From assembly GCA_945919165.1 (NCBI GenBank), contig CAMEIZ010000036.1:1-12875 (forward strand): 12,875 bases of DNA, given 5' to 3'. Each line of letters opens with the position of its first letter. The stretch's first letter is position 1. The notes below the pieces were generated by a model. The model was not told where the DNA came from and ran no database searches. It saw only the letters and a list, made by a program, of their open reading frames with translations. A program made the translations under genes and the position numbers. This stretch comes from an uncultured Traorella sp. Its GTDB lineage: Bacteria > Bacillota_I > Bacilli_A > Erysipelotrichales > Erysipelotrichaceae. This document shows positions 1 through 6,141 of this stretch, one piece after another.

Positions 1-78
1 AAGATTACACCTTATGATATATTATAAATAGGTAAATAAAATAATGCATCACATGTGAATAAATTATACCATATAAAG

Positions 79-133
79 GCTAGAGGTAACCATCATTGTG
101 ATAATTAGTCACCTATTGAAAGAAGAATCCATA
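79..133 (+). repeat. possible degenerate leader repeat (copy 0)
   Basis: Two short blocks resemble, in the same order, the leader found before both paralogous membrane-protein genes: a block reading AGAGGTAACC, and a block close to AGTCA..ATTGAA.GAA..ATTC. The match is short and gapped, so it may be chance in AT-rich DNA. If real, it suggests that the tandem array once extended further left. The first 130 bases hold no supported gene; the first codons in frame 1 read KITPYDIL then stop, which could be the tail of a gene outside the window. Confidence 0.22.
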
Positions 134-790
134 TTTAGTAAAAATAAAAGAAAGAGGTATAAACCAATGGGAATGATAGAGTAACATATTAAAAGAATCG
201 TTGTTATTAGTCAATTGAACAAATAATTCTTACAGCAGAATACTCAAATAAATATAAATCGAATGGAAAGAGAAATTCAAAATATGAAGAAAAAGACTCA
301 AATTATATTTCTTTCTATATTGTTATTTTTTATTACGATTGTTGTATTTTATCCTAAACATAATGATATAGAAAATGAAATTCCAGATTATCCAATACCA
401 TTTTCCGAAGTACATCCTGAAATATATCCAGATAAATTTTTATCATCCTATAGATATTCTCACGGTATTTTAGAATATGGAAAAGACAAAGGCAATAAAT
501 ATAGAGTTTTGTCAAGTCATGGTGTTTATACTGTAATTTTCACTTTATACAATATTGATGCAGTTTATATTCAAAAGGTTAATTTAAATACTTTAGAATG
601 GAAATACAAAGCAAGCTTTGCAAATAATGAAGATAATAATAAACAAACTGATTGTGTTGTTTATCTTACTTCTACTTCAATTATTGTTAATGGATATGAG
701 TATTATATAAAATCAGGAACAGATCATCTACTTGAAGTTTTTGATTGGTATTATACTCATGAAGATTTTGGAGAAACTATAATAAAATGA
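134..790 (+). repeat. tandem duplication unit, copy 1 (leader plus gene)
   Basis: The unit starts near TTAGTAAAA and runs through a leader of about 125 bp into the first membrane-protein gene. It is matched by the unit at 845-1533 at an offset of 707-710 bp. By eye the leaders are about 80% identical, including an uninterrupted block around ACCAATGGGAATG and another around AGTCAATTGAA. Identity stays high through the first 40 or so codons and then falls across the rest of the gene. Confidence 0.75.
284..790 (+). CDS. small membrane-anchored protein of unknown function (paralogue 1)
   Basis: I do not recognise this family. From the ATG at 284 the protein has 168 residues: a short KKK-containing basic N-terminus, one strongly hydrophobic segment at about residues 6-23 (IIFLSILLFFITIVVFY), and then a polar, aromatic-rich domain of about 140 residues predicted to lie outside the membrane. 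There is no cysteine after the hydrophobic segment, so it looks like an uncleaved signal anchor and not a lipoprotein. The domain has beta-type stretches (VVYLTSTSIIVN) and ends in FDWYY..HEDFGE. An in-frame ATG at 263 would add seven residues, but it has no Shine-Dalgarno; a GGAAAGAG lies upstream of 284, at a rather long spacing. The next gene is a paralogue. Base composition is more AT-rich than the operons to the right, consistent with accessory DNA. Confidence 0.7.
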   Translation: MKKKTQIIFLSILLFFITIVVFYPKHNDIENEIPDYPIPFSEVHPEIYPDKFLSSYRYSHGILEYGKDKGNKYRVLSSHGVYTVIFTLYNIDAVYIQKVNLNTLEWKYKASFANNEDNNKQTDCVVYLTSTSIIVNGYEYYIKSGTDHLLEVFDWYYTHEDFGETIIK

Positions 791-844
791 AATTCAAAGA
801 TTAAATAACTGTGATGAGTATAATTTAAAAGGGGAAATAAAAAT

Positions 845-1533
845 AATTAGTAAAATAAAAATAGAGGTAAAAACCAATGGGAATGGTAGAGTAACATATT
901 AAAAGAGTCATTGTTTTGAGTCAATTGAAGAAATGATTCTTATAGAAAATATTCAAAGATATAAATCGAATGGAAAGAGAAATTCAAATTATGAAAAAAA
1001 AGACACATATAATATTTCTTTCTATATTATTATTTTTTATTACGATTTTTGTATTTTACTCGAAACATGATGATATAGAAAATGAGATTTCAAACAATCC
1101 AACAGAATTTCCTGAGGATAATCCCGAAATTTACCCAAACGACTTTATTTGGTCATATAGACGTTCAAATGGGGTTTTAGAATATAGAAACGATTATGGT
1201 AGTAAATATAAAATATTATCAAATATAGGAGTAACCAATTCAATTATTGCATTATATGATCCGCTTTTTGTAACTTACATTGGAAAAGTTGATATGGAAA
1301 ATATAGATTGGAAATATAAAGTAAGTTACGACAGTCATATTAATTATCATGAAATTAATGCTTGTGTTATTTATCTAACAAACACCTCAATAATAGTAAA
1401 TAATCATGAATATTTGATTGTAGGTTCTAATAAAATATCTAAAAATGAATGTATATTGAATATGTTTGAGACGTTTGATTGGTTTTACAAACATGAAATG
1501 TTTGGAGAAATTAAAATTAAAGAGAATAATTGA
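845..1533 (+). repeat. tandem duplication unit, copy 2 (leader plus gene)
   Basis: This is the second copy of the unit at 134-790. The leader from AATTAGTAAAAT (845-856) to the start codon aligns with copy 1 with few gaps, and the coding part follows in the same register. The boundary on the right is not sharp because the gene ends have diverged; copy 2 has a longer C-terminal part, with about a dozen extra residues. Confidence 0.75.
991..1533 (+). CDS. small membrane-anchored protein of unknown function (paralogue 2)
   Basis: This is the paralogue of the gene at 284-790, with 180 residues from the ATG at 991. The first 30 or so residues are nearly identical (MKKKTHIIFLSILLFFITI), giving the same single N-terminal membrane anchor. 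The outer domain is only about 45% identical by eye, keeping PEIYP, SYR.S.G.LEY, WKYK.S, VIYLT.TSIIVN and FDW.Y.HE.FGE. An alternative start at 970 lacks a Shine-Dalgarno. A conserved anchor with a diverged ectodomain fits duplication followed by diversification, as seen in immunity-like or surface proteins, but nothing in the sequence proves such a role. No terminator is visible after it. Confidence 0.7.
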   Translation: MKKKTHIIFLSILLFFITIFVFYSKHDDIENEISNNPTEFPEDNPEIYPNDFIWSYRRSNGVLEYRNDYGSKYKILSNIGVTNSIIALYDPLFVTYIGKVDMENIDWKYKVSYDSHINYHEINACVIYLTNTSIIVNNHEYLIVGSNKISKNECILNMFETFDWFYKHEMFGEIKIKENN

Positions 1534-1772
1534 CTCTGTATTACTTGTAATGTCAAAAAATCTGCACAAAAGGCAATATCAAGTACTACTTTAAAATTAG
1601 TAAAATTGATGTAGGGATAAACGAAACGAGGAATTGATAAAAGAAATCAAAAATATTTTGAACAAAACAAACAAAGATACGGCGTTAAAAGAGTCTATCA
1701 GGATAAAAATATTCTTATAAAGATTTTTTTGTAAATTGATTCAGTAGAATGATTCGTACCTAACTATTGTAA
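1534..1772. other. intergenic region with possible degenerate leader remnant
   Basis: I see no supported gene here. Three short blocks match the leader of copy 2 in the same order but with altered spacing: AATTAGTAAAAT at 1595-1606 (12 of 12), TTAAAAGAGTC at 1685-1695 (11 of 11) and ATTCTTATA at 1711-1719. GAATGATTCGTA near 1748 resembles the same motif again. This may be a decayed third copy of the leader. An opposite-strand reading frame over the end of the preceding gene has no coding features and is not called. Confidence 0.3.
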
Positions 1773-1801
1773 TTGTGAGCTGATAAAACAAAGGATATAT
1801 T
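1773..1801 (+). promoter_or_regulatory. sigma-A-type promoter for the SIS-domain gene
   Basis: TTGTGA (1773-1778) and TATATT (1796-1801) are separated by exactly 17 bp. The expected transcript start near 1808 lies just before the AGGAGG ribosome binding site at 1814-1819. A perfect TATAAT at 1803-1808 is too close to the ribosome binding site to serve as the -10 for this start. Confidence 0.5.
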
Positions 1802-1827
1802 GTATAATGATTCAGGAGGTAAGATTA

Positions 1828-2562
1828 ATGTTTATTGAAGAATACAACCAATTTGTTACAGATACATTAAATCAAGTGTTCGAAGAAAATAAAGAACAAA
1901 TTGAAAAAGCAGCTCATCTACTATTTGAAACAGAGAAGAATCATCACAAAATTTATACCTTTGGAACAGGTCATTCACATATGGTAGGACAAGATCTGTA
2001 TGCCCGAGCAGGAGGATATGCGAAAATCTATCCAATCGTTGAAACAGAATTAACGCTGTTAACACATCCAATGAAAAGTACATATATAGAACGAACAACA
2101 GAATATGCTGATGTGCTTGAACAAATATATCATCTTGATTCTCAAGATGTCATGATTGTGACAAGTAATTCAGGCAGAAATGCTCTAGTAGTTGAATATG
2201 TCATGCGTGCTAAAGAAAAGGGTGTAAAGATCATTGCGATTACTTCATTATCACACAGCCAAAAAGTAACAAGCCGTCATTCAAGCGGATTACGTCTGTT
2301 TGAATTAGCCGATATAGTATTAGATAATTTTGCTCCTTATGGTGATGCCGGAATTGATATTGACAGTGAAACTAGAATGGGACCGGTTTCGACAATAACA
2401 GGTTGCTATTTATCACAATCATTGATAGGAAGATTTGTTGAACTGCTTGTTGAAAATCAAATGGAAGCTCCAGTACTGCGTTCAGGCAATATGGATCATG
2501 CTGATGAATACAATCAGATACTTTTTAACCGATATATCTACAAGAAAGTGCAGGAAAAATAA
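1828..2562 (+). CDS. SIS-domain phosphosugar-binding protein, UPF0309 family
   Basis: The protein has 244 residues, the usual length for UPF0309-type SIS proteins. A single SIS (sugar isomerase) domain spans most of it: an N-terminal helical segment (about 1-38), then YTFGTGHSHMVGQDLYARAGG (residues 43-63, the first phosphosugar loop region) and SNSGRN at 113-118, the serine-rich loop that contacts phosphate in SIS proteins. It is expected to be cytoplasmic and to bind or isomerise a phosphorylated sugar or amino sugar; the substrate is unknown. The start at 1828 is chosen because AGGAGG (1814-1819) lies 8 nt upstream; an in-frame ATG at 1807 precedes that site. No adjacent sugar operon is visible on this side, so the context gives no substrate. 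It has its own promoter and is followed by a separate transcription unit. Confidence 0.88.
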   Translation: MFIEEYNQFVTDTLNQVFEENKEQIEKAAHLLFETEKNHHKIYTFGTGHSHMVGQDLYARAGGYAKIYPIVETELTLLTHPMKSTYIERTTEYADVLEQIYHLDSQDVMIVTSNSGRNALVVEYVMRAKEKGVKIIAITSLSHSQKVTSRHSSGLRLFELADIVLDNFAPYGDAGIDIDSETRMGPVSTITGCYLSQSLIGRFVELLVENQMEAPVLRSGNMDHADEYNQILFNRYIYKKVQEK

Positions 2563-2615
2563 CGAATATTTGATTTTTGTTAATATGCAAAAAAAAGTTA
2601 TTTAAAAGACAAGAT

Positions 2616-2644
2616 TTGTTTTTCTAAGAAATGAGCGATATAAT
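2616..2644 (+). promoter_or_regulatory. promoter for the DUF554 gene
   Basis: TTGTTT (2616-2621) is followed after 17 bp by a perfect TATAAT (2639-2644). The likely transcript start near 2651 is just ahead of the TAGGAG ribosome binding site at 2655-2660. Confidence 0.55.
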
Positions 2645-2666
2645 AAACGTGTTTTAGGAGTAAAAT

Positions 2667-3392
2667 ATGGCAGGATTAGGAACGATCATTAATGTTGTGG
2701 CAATTCTTTTTGGAGGTTTTATAGGAAAAGTATTTGGAAAATATCTAAATGAGCGTTATCAGAATACGTTAAATCAAGCATGTGGATTGTGTGTGCTCTT
2801 TATTGGTATATCTGGAGCGGTCAGTGGGATGATTGTGATTGATCGGGGAACTTTGGTCAGCGGAAAATCAATGCTTGTCATTGCGTGTCTGGCATTAGGC
2901 GCTGTTTTTGGTGAGCTTTTTAATTTAGAAGATAAGTTTGAACGTTTTGGAGAATGGCTGAAACTGAAAAGCGGAAATGCAAAAGACAAAAGTTTTGTAG
3001 AAGGATTTGTTACAGCATCACTTACTGTCAGTATTGGTGCAATGGCAATAGTAGGATCCATCAATGATGGTATTTTAAACGATCCATCTATTTTGATTAC
3101 AAAGGCTGTACTTGACTTTATCATTGTGTTGGTGATGACAACTTCAATGGGAATCGGATGTCTTTTCAGCGCGATACCAGTAGGCTTGTTTCAGGGCACT
3201 ATTACTTTTTTAGCTCGGCTCATTAAACCACTCATGACTAGTCAGGCATTGGTAAATCTGTCATTGATTGGTTCTTTGCTGATTTTTTGTGTTGGAGTGA
3301 ATCTAATATGGGATAAAAAGATAAGAGTTGCCAATCTGCTTCCATCCCTGGTGCTTGCCATTATTTTTGCTTTCTTACCCTTAAACTTTTAA
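2667..3392 (+). CDS. DUF554 family integral membrane protein (YdfK/YqgA-like)
   Basis: The 241-residue protein fits the DUF554 family in length and motif content. It opens with GLGTIINVVAILFGGFIG, carries about six or seven hydrophobic segments (about 5-21, 38-58, 69-83, 115-131, 146-171, 195-215 and 223-240), and has the family signature GAMAIVGSINDG at 124-135. It is a cytoplasmic-membrane protein; the family is described only as a putative transporter or channel, and no substrate is known. AGGAG at 2656-2660 sets the ATG at 2667. It appears to be a one-gene unit: its own promoter lies just upstream, and an intrinsic terminator begins within the stop codon. Confidence 0.88.
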   Translation: MAGLGTIINVVAILFGGFIGKVFGKYLNERYQNTLNQACGLCVLFIGISGAVSGMIVIDRGTLVSGKSMLVIACLALGAVFGELFNLEDKFERFGEWLKLKSGNAKDKSFVEGFVTASLTVSIGAMAIVGSINDGILNDPSILITKAVLDFIIVLVMTTSMGIGCLFSAIPVGLFQGTITFLARLIKPLMTSQALVNLSLIGSLLIFCVGVNLIWDKKIRVANLLPSLVLAIIFAFLPLNF

Positions 3393-3412
3393 GTGCTTAT
3401 GGCACTTTTTTT
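3391..3412 (+). terminator. intrinsic terminator after the DUF554 gene
   Basis: AAGTGC (3391-3396) pairs with GCACTT (3402-3407) around a five-base TTATG loop, followed directly by a run of T. The left arm begins inside the TAA stop codon of the DUF554 gene, making a very compact gene end. Confidence 0.8.
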
Positions 3413-3415
3413 GTT

Positions 3416-3445
3416 TTGATTAGTTCAAACAAAAAGGAACATAAT
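3416..3445 (+). promoter_or_regulatory. possible promoter for the FAD/Rieske gene
   Basis: TTGATT (3416-3421) and CATAAT (3440-3445) are 18 bp apart, just beyond the upstream terminator and just before the ribosome binding site AAGGGGTGAT (3449-3458). The elements are imperfect, but a promoter is expected here because of the terminator. Confidence 0.35.
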
Positions 3446-3461
3446 AATAAGGGGTGATATC

Positions 3462-4907
3462 TTGAGAAGCGAATGGATGAAAAACAGAGAATATAAGGCT
3501 CTAAAACTGAATCAAGATATAGAATGTGACGTATTGATCGTTGGAGCAGGGCTGAGTGGATTATTATGTGCTTACCAATTGCAGGATCTTTATGAAAAAA
3601 TTGTAATCATTGAAAGTGATGAGATCGGCAGTGGAGCCAGCGGCAGAAATACCGGAAAAATCACAAGTCAACATGGCTTTAATTATCAGGAAATATTAAA
3701 AATACATGGTGCACAAAAAACAAGGTTATACTATGAAGAAAACCAACAGGCAATTAAAGGAATCAAAGAAATCATAGATCGATATGAAATTGAGTGCGGC
3801 TATCAAGAAAAAAAAGCAATAATTGGAGTCAAATCTAAAAGATTCAAAGAAAAAGTAGAAAATGAAATAATGGCGTATCAATCATGTGAAATTGATTATG
3901 AAATTATTCAGAATGATGAAATGGAAAATATTTTCTATGGAGCATGCTTTAAAAAACAGGCAAGTTTTGATCCTTATCAGTTTTGTATACAGCTTGCAAG
4001 TCATTTGAATGTTGAAATTTATGAACATTCACCTATGATGAAGATTTATCATCACACTGTTGAAGCAGTAAGCCACAAAATAAAATATCAGCACTGTATA
4101 CTGGCAACACAAGTCATGCCTTTTCAATTTAAATTCTTTTATACAATCACACAGCCAAAACAATCATTTCTGGCAGCTTTAAAACCATCAGATAAAAATG
4201 ATCAGATGTTCTTGTGTGAAGATGAAATCACGAAAACGAAAAACTCATCTGATCAGTTTATGCTGGTAGGTGGATATGATCATTTGCTAAGTGATGATTC
4301 TAATTCTAAATGGCAGTCCTTTAAGCGAGATCTTGTTTTAGAATACCCAAAACATAGAATTTTATCAACCTGGAGTTCACAGGACTATATGGTATTTGAT
4401 TATTTGCCTATAGTTGATCAATGTGAGGATTTTATTGTCATAACTGGATTTAATAAATGGGGAAATACAAATGCCTATTCAGCTTCACTGACTGTTTTGG
4501 ATATCTTGAAAAACAAGTATACAGAAAGAAGAGAGCTGTTTTCACTGAAAAGAAAGACACTCGTCTTAAACAAAAACTTTTTGAGTGAGAACTTTCAGGT
4601 ACTAAAACATTTAATAGAATCAAAAATGAATCACGATACATGTCAAATCCCAGAAAATCATCAAGCTGTTAGTTTTCAGTTAGAACATCATCCATATGGG
4701 ATCTATCGACAAAATGAGACTTTATATATTGTAGATATACTCTGTCCTCATTTAGGCTGTACATTAAAATTTAATGATCATGATAAATGCTGGGATTGTC
4801 CTTGTCACGGATCACGCTTTTCAATTGAAGGGAAAATCATTAAAGGCCCTGCAAATGTCGATTTGCATCACAGTATTTGTACAATTGATGAGTTAAAGCT
4901 TGATTAG
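3462..4907 (+). CDS. FAD-dependent oxidoreductase with C-terminal Rieske [2Fe-2S] domain (YhfW-like)
   Basis: The protein has 481 residues with two parts. The N-terminal DAO-type FAD domain has the dinucleotide-binding motif VIVGAGLSG-like GxGxxG (G28, G30, G33), an acidic residue ending the second strand (E51), and GSGASGRNTGKIT at 57-68. The C-terminal Rieske domain carries both cluster boxes: C428-P-H430-L-G-C433 and C446-P-C448-H449-G-S. The two cysteines and two histidines for a [2Fe-2S] cluster are intact, as is the extra cysteine pair (433, 448). This matches Bacillus YhfW in layout. It is probably a cytoplasmic amine or amino-acid-type oxidoreductase; the substrate is unknown. The start is TTG, supported by AAGGGGTGAT just upstream; an in-frame ATG at 3477 (residue 6) is the alternative. 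Its stop overlaps the stop of the convergent yitT-like gene by a few bases. Confidence 0.88.
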   Translation: MRSEWMKNREYKALKLNQDIECDVLIVGAGLSGLLCAYQLQDLYEKIVIIESDEIGSGASGRNTGKITSQHGFNYQEILKIHGAQKTRLYYEENQQAIKGIKEIIDRYEIECGYQEKKAIIGVKSKRFKEKVENEIMAYQSCEIDYEIIQNDEMENIFYGACFKKQASFDPYQFCIQLASHLNVEIYEHSPMMKIYHHTVEAVSHKIKYQHCILATQVMPFQFKFFYTITQPKQSFLAALKPSDKNDQMFLCEDEITKTKNSSDQFMLVGGYDHLLSDDSNSKWQSFKRDLVLEYPKHRILSTWSSQDYMVFDYLPIVDQCEDFIVITGFNKWGNTNAYSASLTVLDILKNKYTERRELFSLKRKTLVLNKNFLSENFQVLKHLIESKMNHDTCQIPENHQAVSFQLEHHPYGIYRQNETLYIVDILCPHLGCTLKFNDHDKCWDCPCHGSRFSIEGKIIKGPANVDLHHSICTIDELKLD

Positions 4908-4914
4908 CTTGAAC
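4892..4914. other. hairpin spanning the convergent stop codons
   Basis: GTTAAAGCT and AGCTTGAAC can pair over nine positions with one mismatch, around a TGATT loop that contains parts of both stop codons. There is no T-run on either side, so it is not a standard intrinsic terminator. It could still help separate the two convergent transcripts. Confidence 0.3.
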
Positions 4915-5779
4915 TTACAACATGATGAGTAAAGCCATTTCCATGAACCTCATGAGCATCAACGACAATCATGAATGATTTAGGATCTGTTTCATATACA
5001 ATTTCGGATAATTTTGGGTATTGTTTATTCTCTACAACAACTAATAAAATATCTTTTCTTTTTTTGGAATAACTTCCTTCGGCATAAATAATGGTGGTAC
5101 CACGCTTTAAAGTTGTATCTATTTTTCTGATCATTTCCTGATATTGGTCAGAAATAATATAAACTGATTTTGTTTTTTGACCGCCAAAGGTAAGAGCTTT
5201 ATTAACCATGACAGAACTAGAATAAGAGAAGATCAAGCCTATCAGAACAGCTTCAACGGAATAAGTGGTAAGCCCTAATAAAACGGCTGCACTATCTAAA
5301 ATCAGACAGGCTTTAGAAAGAGGTATGTGAAGGTACTTTTCCATGAGTAAGGCAACAACATCCATACCTCCGGTACTGCTTCCGACACGAAATACAATAC
5401 CTGTACCAAGACCAAACAACAAACCAGAATAAAGTGTTGCCAGTAAAACATTTTGAGTTAAATGTTGATTCTGATAAAAAACAGTTAATAGATTTAGAAA
5501 TATCGGATAACAAATGGTACTGATAATGGTAGTAAAAACAAATTTTTTTCCAAGAAAAATAGCACCCACAAAAAATAATAAAACTGTAAGGATAGAAATA
5601 GTAAGAGAAATGTTTATAAAAGGAAATATCGGATATAATGCAACAATTACTCCAGCCAGACCTCCGGACAATATTTTATTAGGTACAACGAAACATGAAA
5701 CAGAAACAGCAATAAGAAAATTACCAAATAAAATTTGAATAAGGTGACTTAAAAATGGTTTTGACCCGAAATCTTTCAT
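4904..5779 (-). CDS. YitT family membrane protein (DUF161 + DUF2179)
   Basis: From the ATG at 5779 (minus strand) the protein has 291 residues, normal for the YitT family. The N-terminal part has five or so membrane segments (about 12-32, 39-55, 57-76, 80-101, 111-130, 158-188), with family-like motifs NKILSGGLAG (34-43) and GSSTGGMDVVA (133-143). The C-terminal DUF2179 domain at about 204-283 is soluble and ends YETDPKSFMIVVDAHEVHGNGF-like. The family is a predicted transporter of unknown substrate. This start is preferred because GGGGTGG lies just upstream; the open frame continues 30 codons further but would include the promoter. The promoter carries the same TGTTATAACA palindrome as the divergent PTS operon, so I infer control by that operon's GntR regulator. 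It is convergent with the FAD/Rieske gene. Confidence 0.87.
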   Translation of the reverse strand: MKDFGSKPFLSHLIQILFGNFLIAVSVSCFVVPNKILSGGLAGVIVALYPIFPFINISLTISILTVLLFFVGAIFLGKKFVFTTIISTICYPIFLNLLTVFYQNQHLTQNVLLATLYSGLLFGLGTGIVFRVGSSTGGMDVVALLMEKYLHIPLSKACLILDSAAVLLGLTTYSVEAVLIGLIFSYSSSVMVNKALTFGGQKTKSVYIISDQYQEMIRKIDTTLKRGTTIIYAEGSYSKKRKDILLVVVENKQYPKLSEIVYETDPKSFMIVVDAHEVHGNGFTHHVVSSS

Positions 5780-5806
5780 AATTTCCACCCCTTTTGTAAT
5801 AAAATC

Positions 5807-5835
5807 AATATAACGTGTTATAACATGTTTGTCAA
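5807..5835 (-). promoter_or_regulatory. promoter with operator in the spacer, for the yitT-like gene
   Basis: On the minus strand TTGACA (5835-5830) and TATATT (5812-5807) are 17 bp apart. The spacer is filled by the palindrome TGTTATAACA (5816-5825), which extends to an 18-bp inverted repeat (5812-5829) with one mismatched pair. A repressor bound here would block RNA polymerase directly. Confidence 0.75.
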
Positions 5836-6002
5836 TATAATCTTTTGAGCAAAAAACAAAAAAAAACATTTAAAAAAAGACTGAAAAACGATCTTTTTAC
5901 TATGATTTTATGATAAAAAAACTGCATAAACAGGGAATATTATATGGATTATTAGAAAATTTAAGAAATTTATATCAATTTAAAAAAGTATACTATTTTT
6001 TA

Positions 6003-6031
6003 TAGACAATGTTATAACAAGTTGGTAAAAT
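6003..6031 (+). promoter_or_regulatory. upstream promoter-like element with operator core
   Basis: TAGACA (6003-6008), a 17-bp spacer and TAAAAT (6026-6031) enclose the palindrome TGTTATAACA at 6010-6019. The architecture is the same as in the yitT-like and gntR promoters, though the hexamers are weaker. It may be a secondary promoter for the operon, or an auxiliary operator only. Confidence 0.5.
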
Positions 6032-6048
6032 AATGATAGGAACGAAAA

Positions 6049-6063
6049 ATCAAAGCGTTTACA
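6049..6063. promoter_or_regulatory. cre-like site (CcpA catabolite repression)
   Basis: ATCAAAGCGTTTACA matches the Bacillus-type cre consensus WTGAAARCGYTTWCW at all but one position (C for G at the third). It lies 20 bp upstream of the -35 of the gntR promoter, and its CG centre (6056.5) is exactly midway between the two operator centres at 6014.5 and 6098.5. A sugar PTS operon is a usual target of CcpA. Confidence 0.6.
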
Positions 6064-6083
6064 TGATTTTTTTTACAAAAGTA

Positions 6084-6112
6084 TTGACATACCTGTTATA
6101 ACAGGCTATATT
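6084..6112 (+). promoter_or_regulatory. main promoter of the PTS operon with operator in the spacer
   Basis: TTGACA (6084-6089) and TATATT (6107-6112) are 17 bp apart, identical in hexamers and spacing to the yitT-like promoter. The spacer contains CCTGTTATAACAGG (6092-6105), a perfect 14-bp inverted repeat. This fits autorepression by the GntR protein encoded directly downstream. Confidence 0.8.
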
Positions 6113-6126
6113 ATAGGTATAACAGG
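6113..6126 (+). promoter_or_regulatory. degenerate second operator near the transcript start
   Basis: The right half, GTATAACAGG (6117-6126), matches nine of ten bases of the operator right arm, while the left half is poor. It sits at about +1 to +8 of the main promoter, where a second bound dimer would strengthen repression. Confidence 0.4.
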
Positions 6127-6141
6127 TGGATAGGAGGAAAA

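Larger units (their letters stand above)
5780..6141. other. divergent control region between yitT-like gene and PTS operon
   Basis: This 362-bp stretch has no gene. It holds three promoter-like sequences, each with the palindrome TGTTATAACA in its spacer, a fourth degenerate operator, and a cre-like site. The part between about 5840 and 6000 is AT-rich and shows nothing I can assign. Confidence 0.7.

Noticed and set aside
263..400. Lipoprotein signal for the two small membrane proteins
   Set aside because: No cysteine follows the hydrophobic segment in either copy, so there is no lipobox; a signal anchor fits better.
1531..1560. Inverted repeat after the second membrane-protein gene as a terminator
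   Set aside because: The TTGAC/GTCAA and ATTA/TAAT arms need a one-sided bulge, and the following run is A-rich, not T-rich.
1807..1827. Earlier in-frame ATG for the SIS-domain gene
   Set aside because: AGGAGG at 1814-1819 lies between this ATG and the one at 1828, and it is ideally spaced for the latter; the extra residues also fall outside the family's usual N-terminus.
5780..5869. Thirty-codon N-terminal extension of the yitT-like gene
   Set aside because: It would run through the promoter and operator, and has no ribosome binding site; the ATG at 5779 has a strong one and gives the family's normal length.
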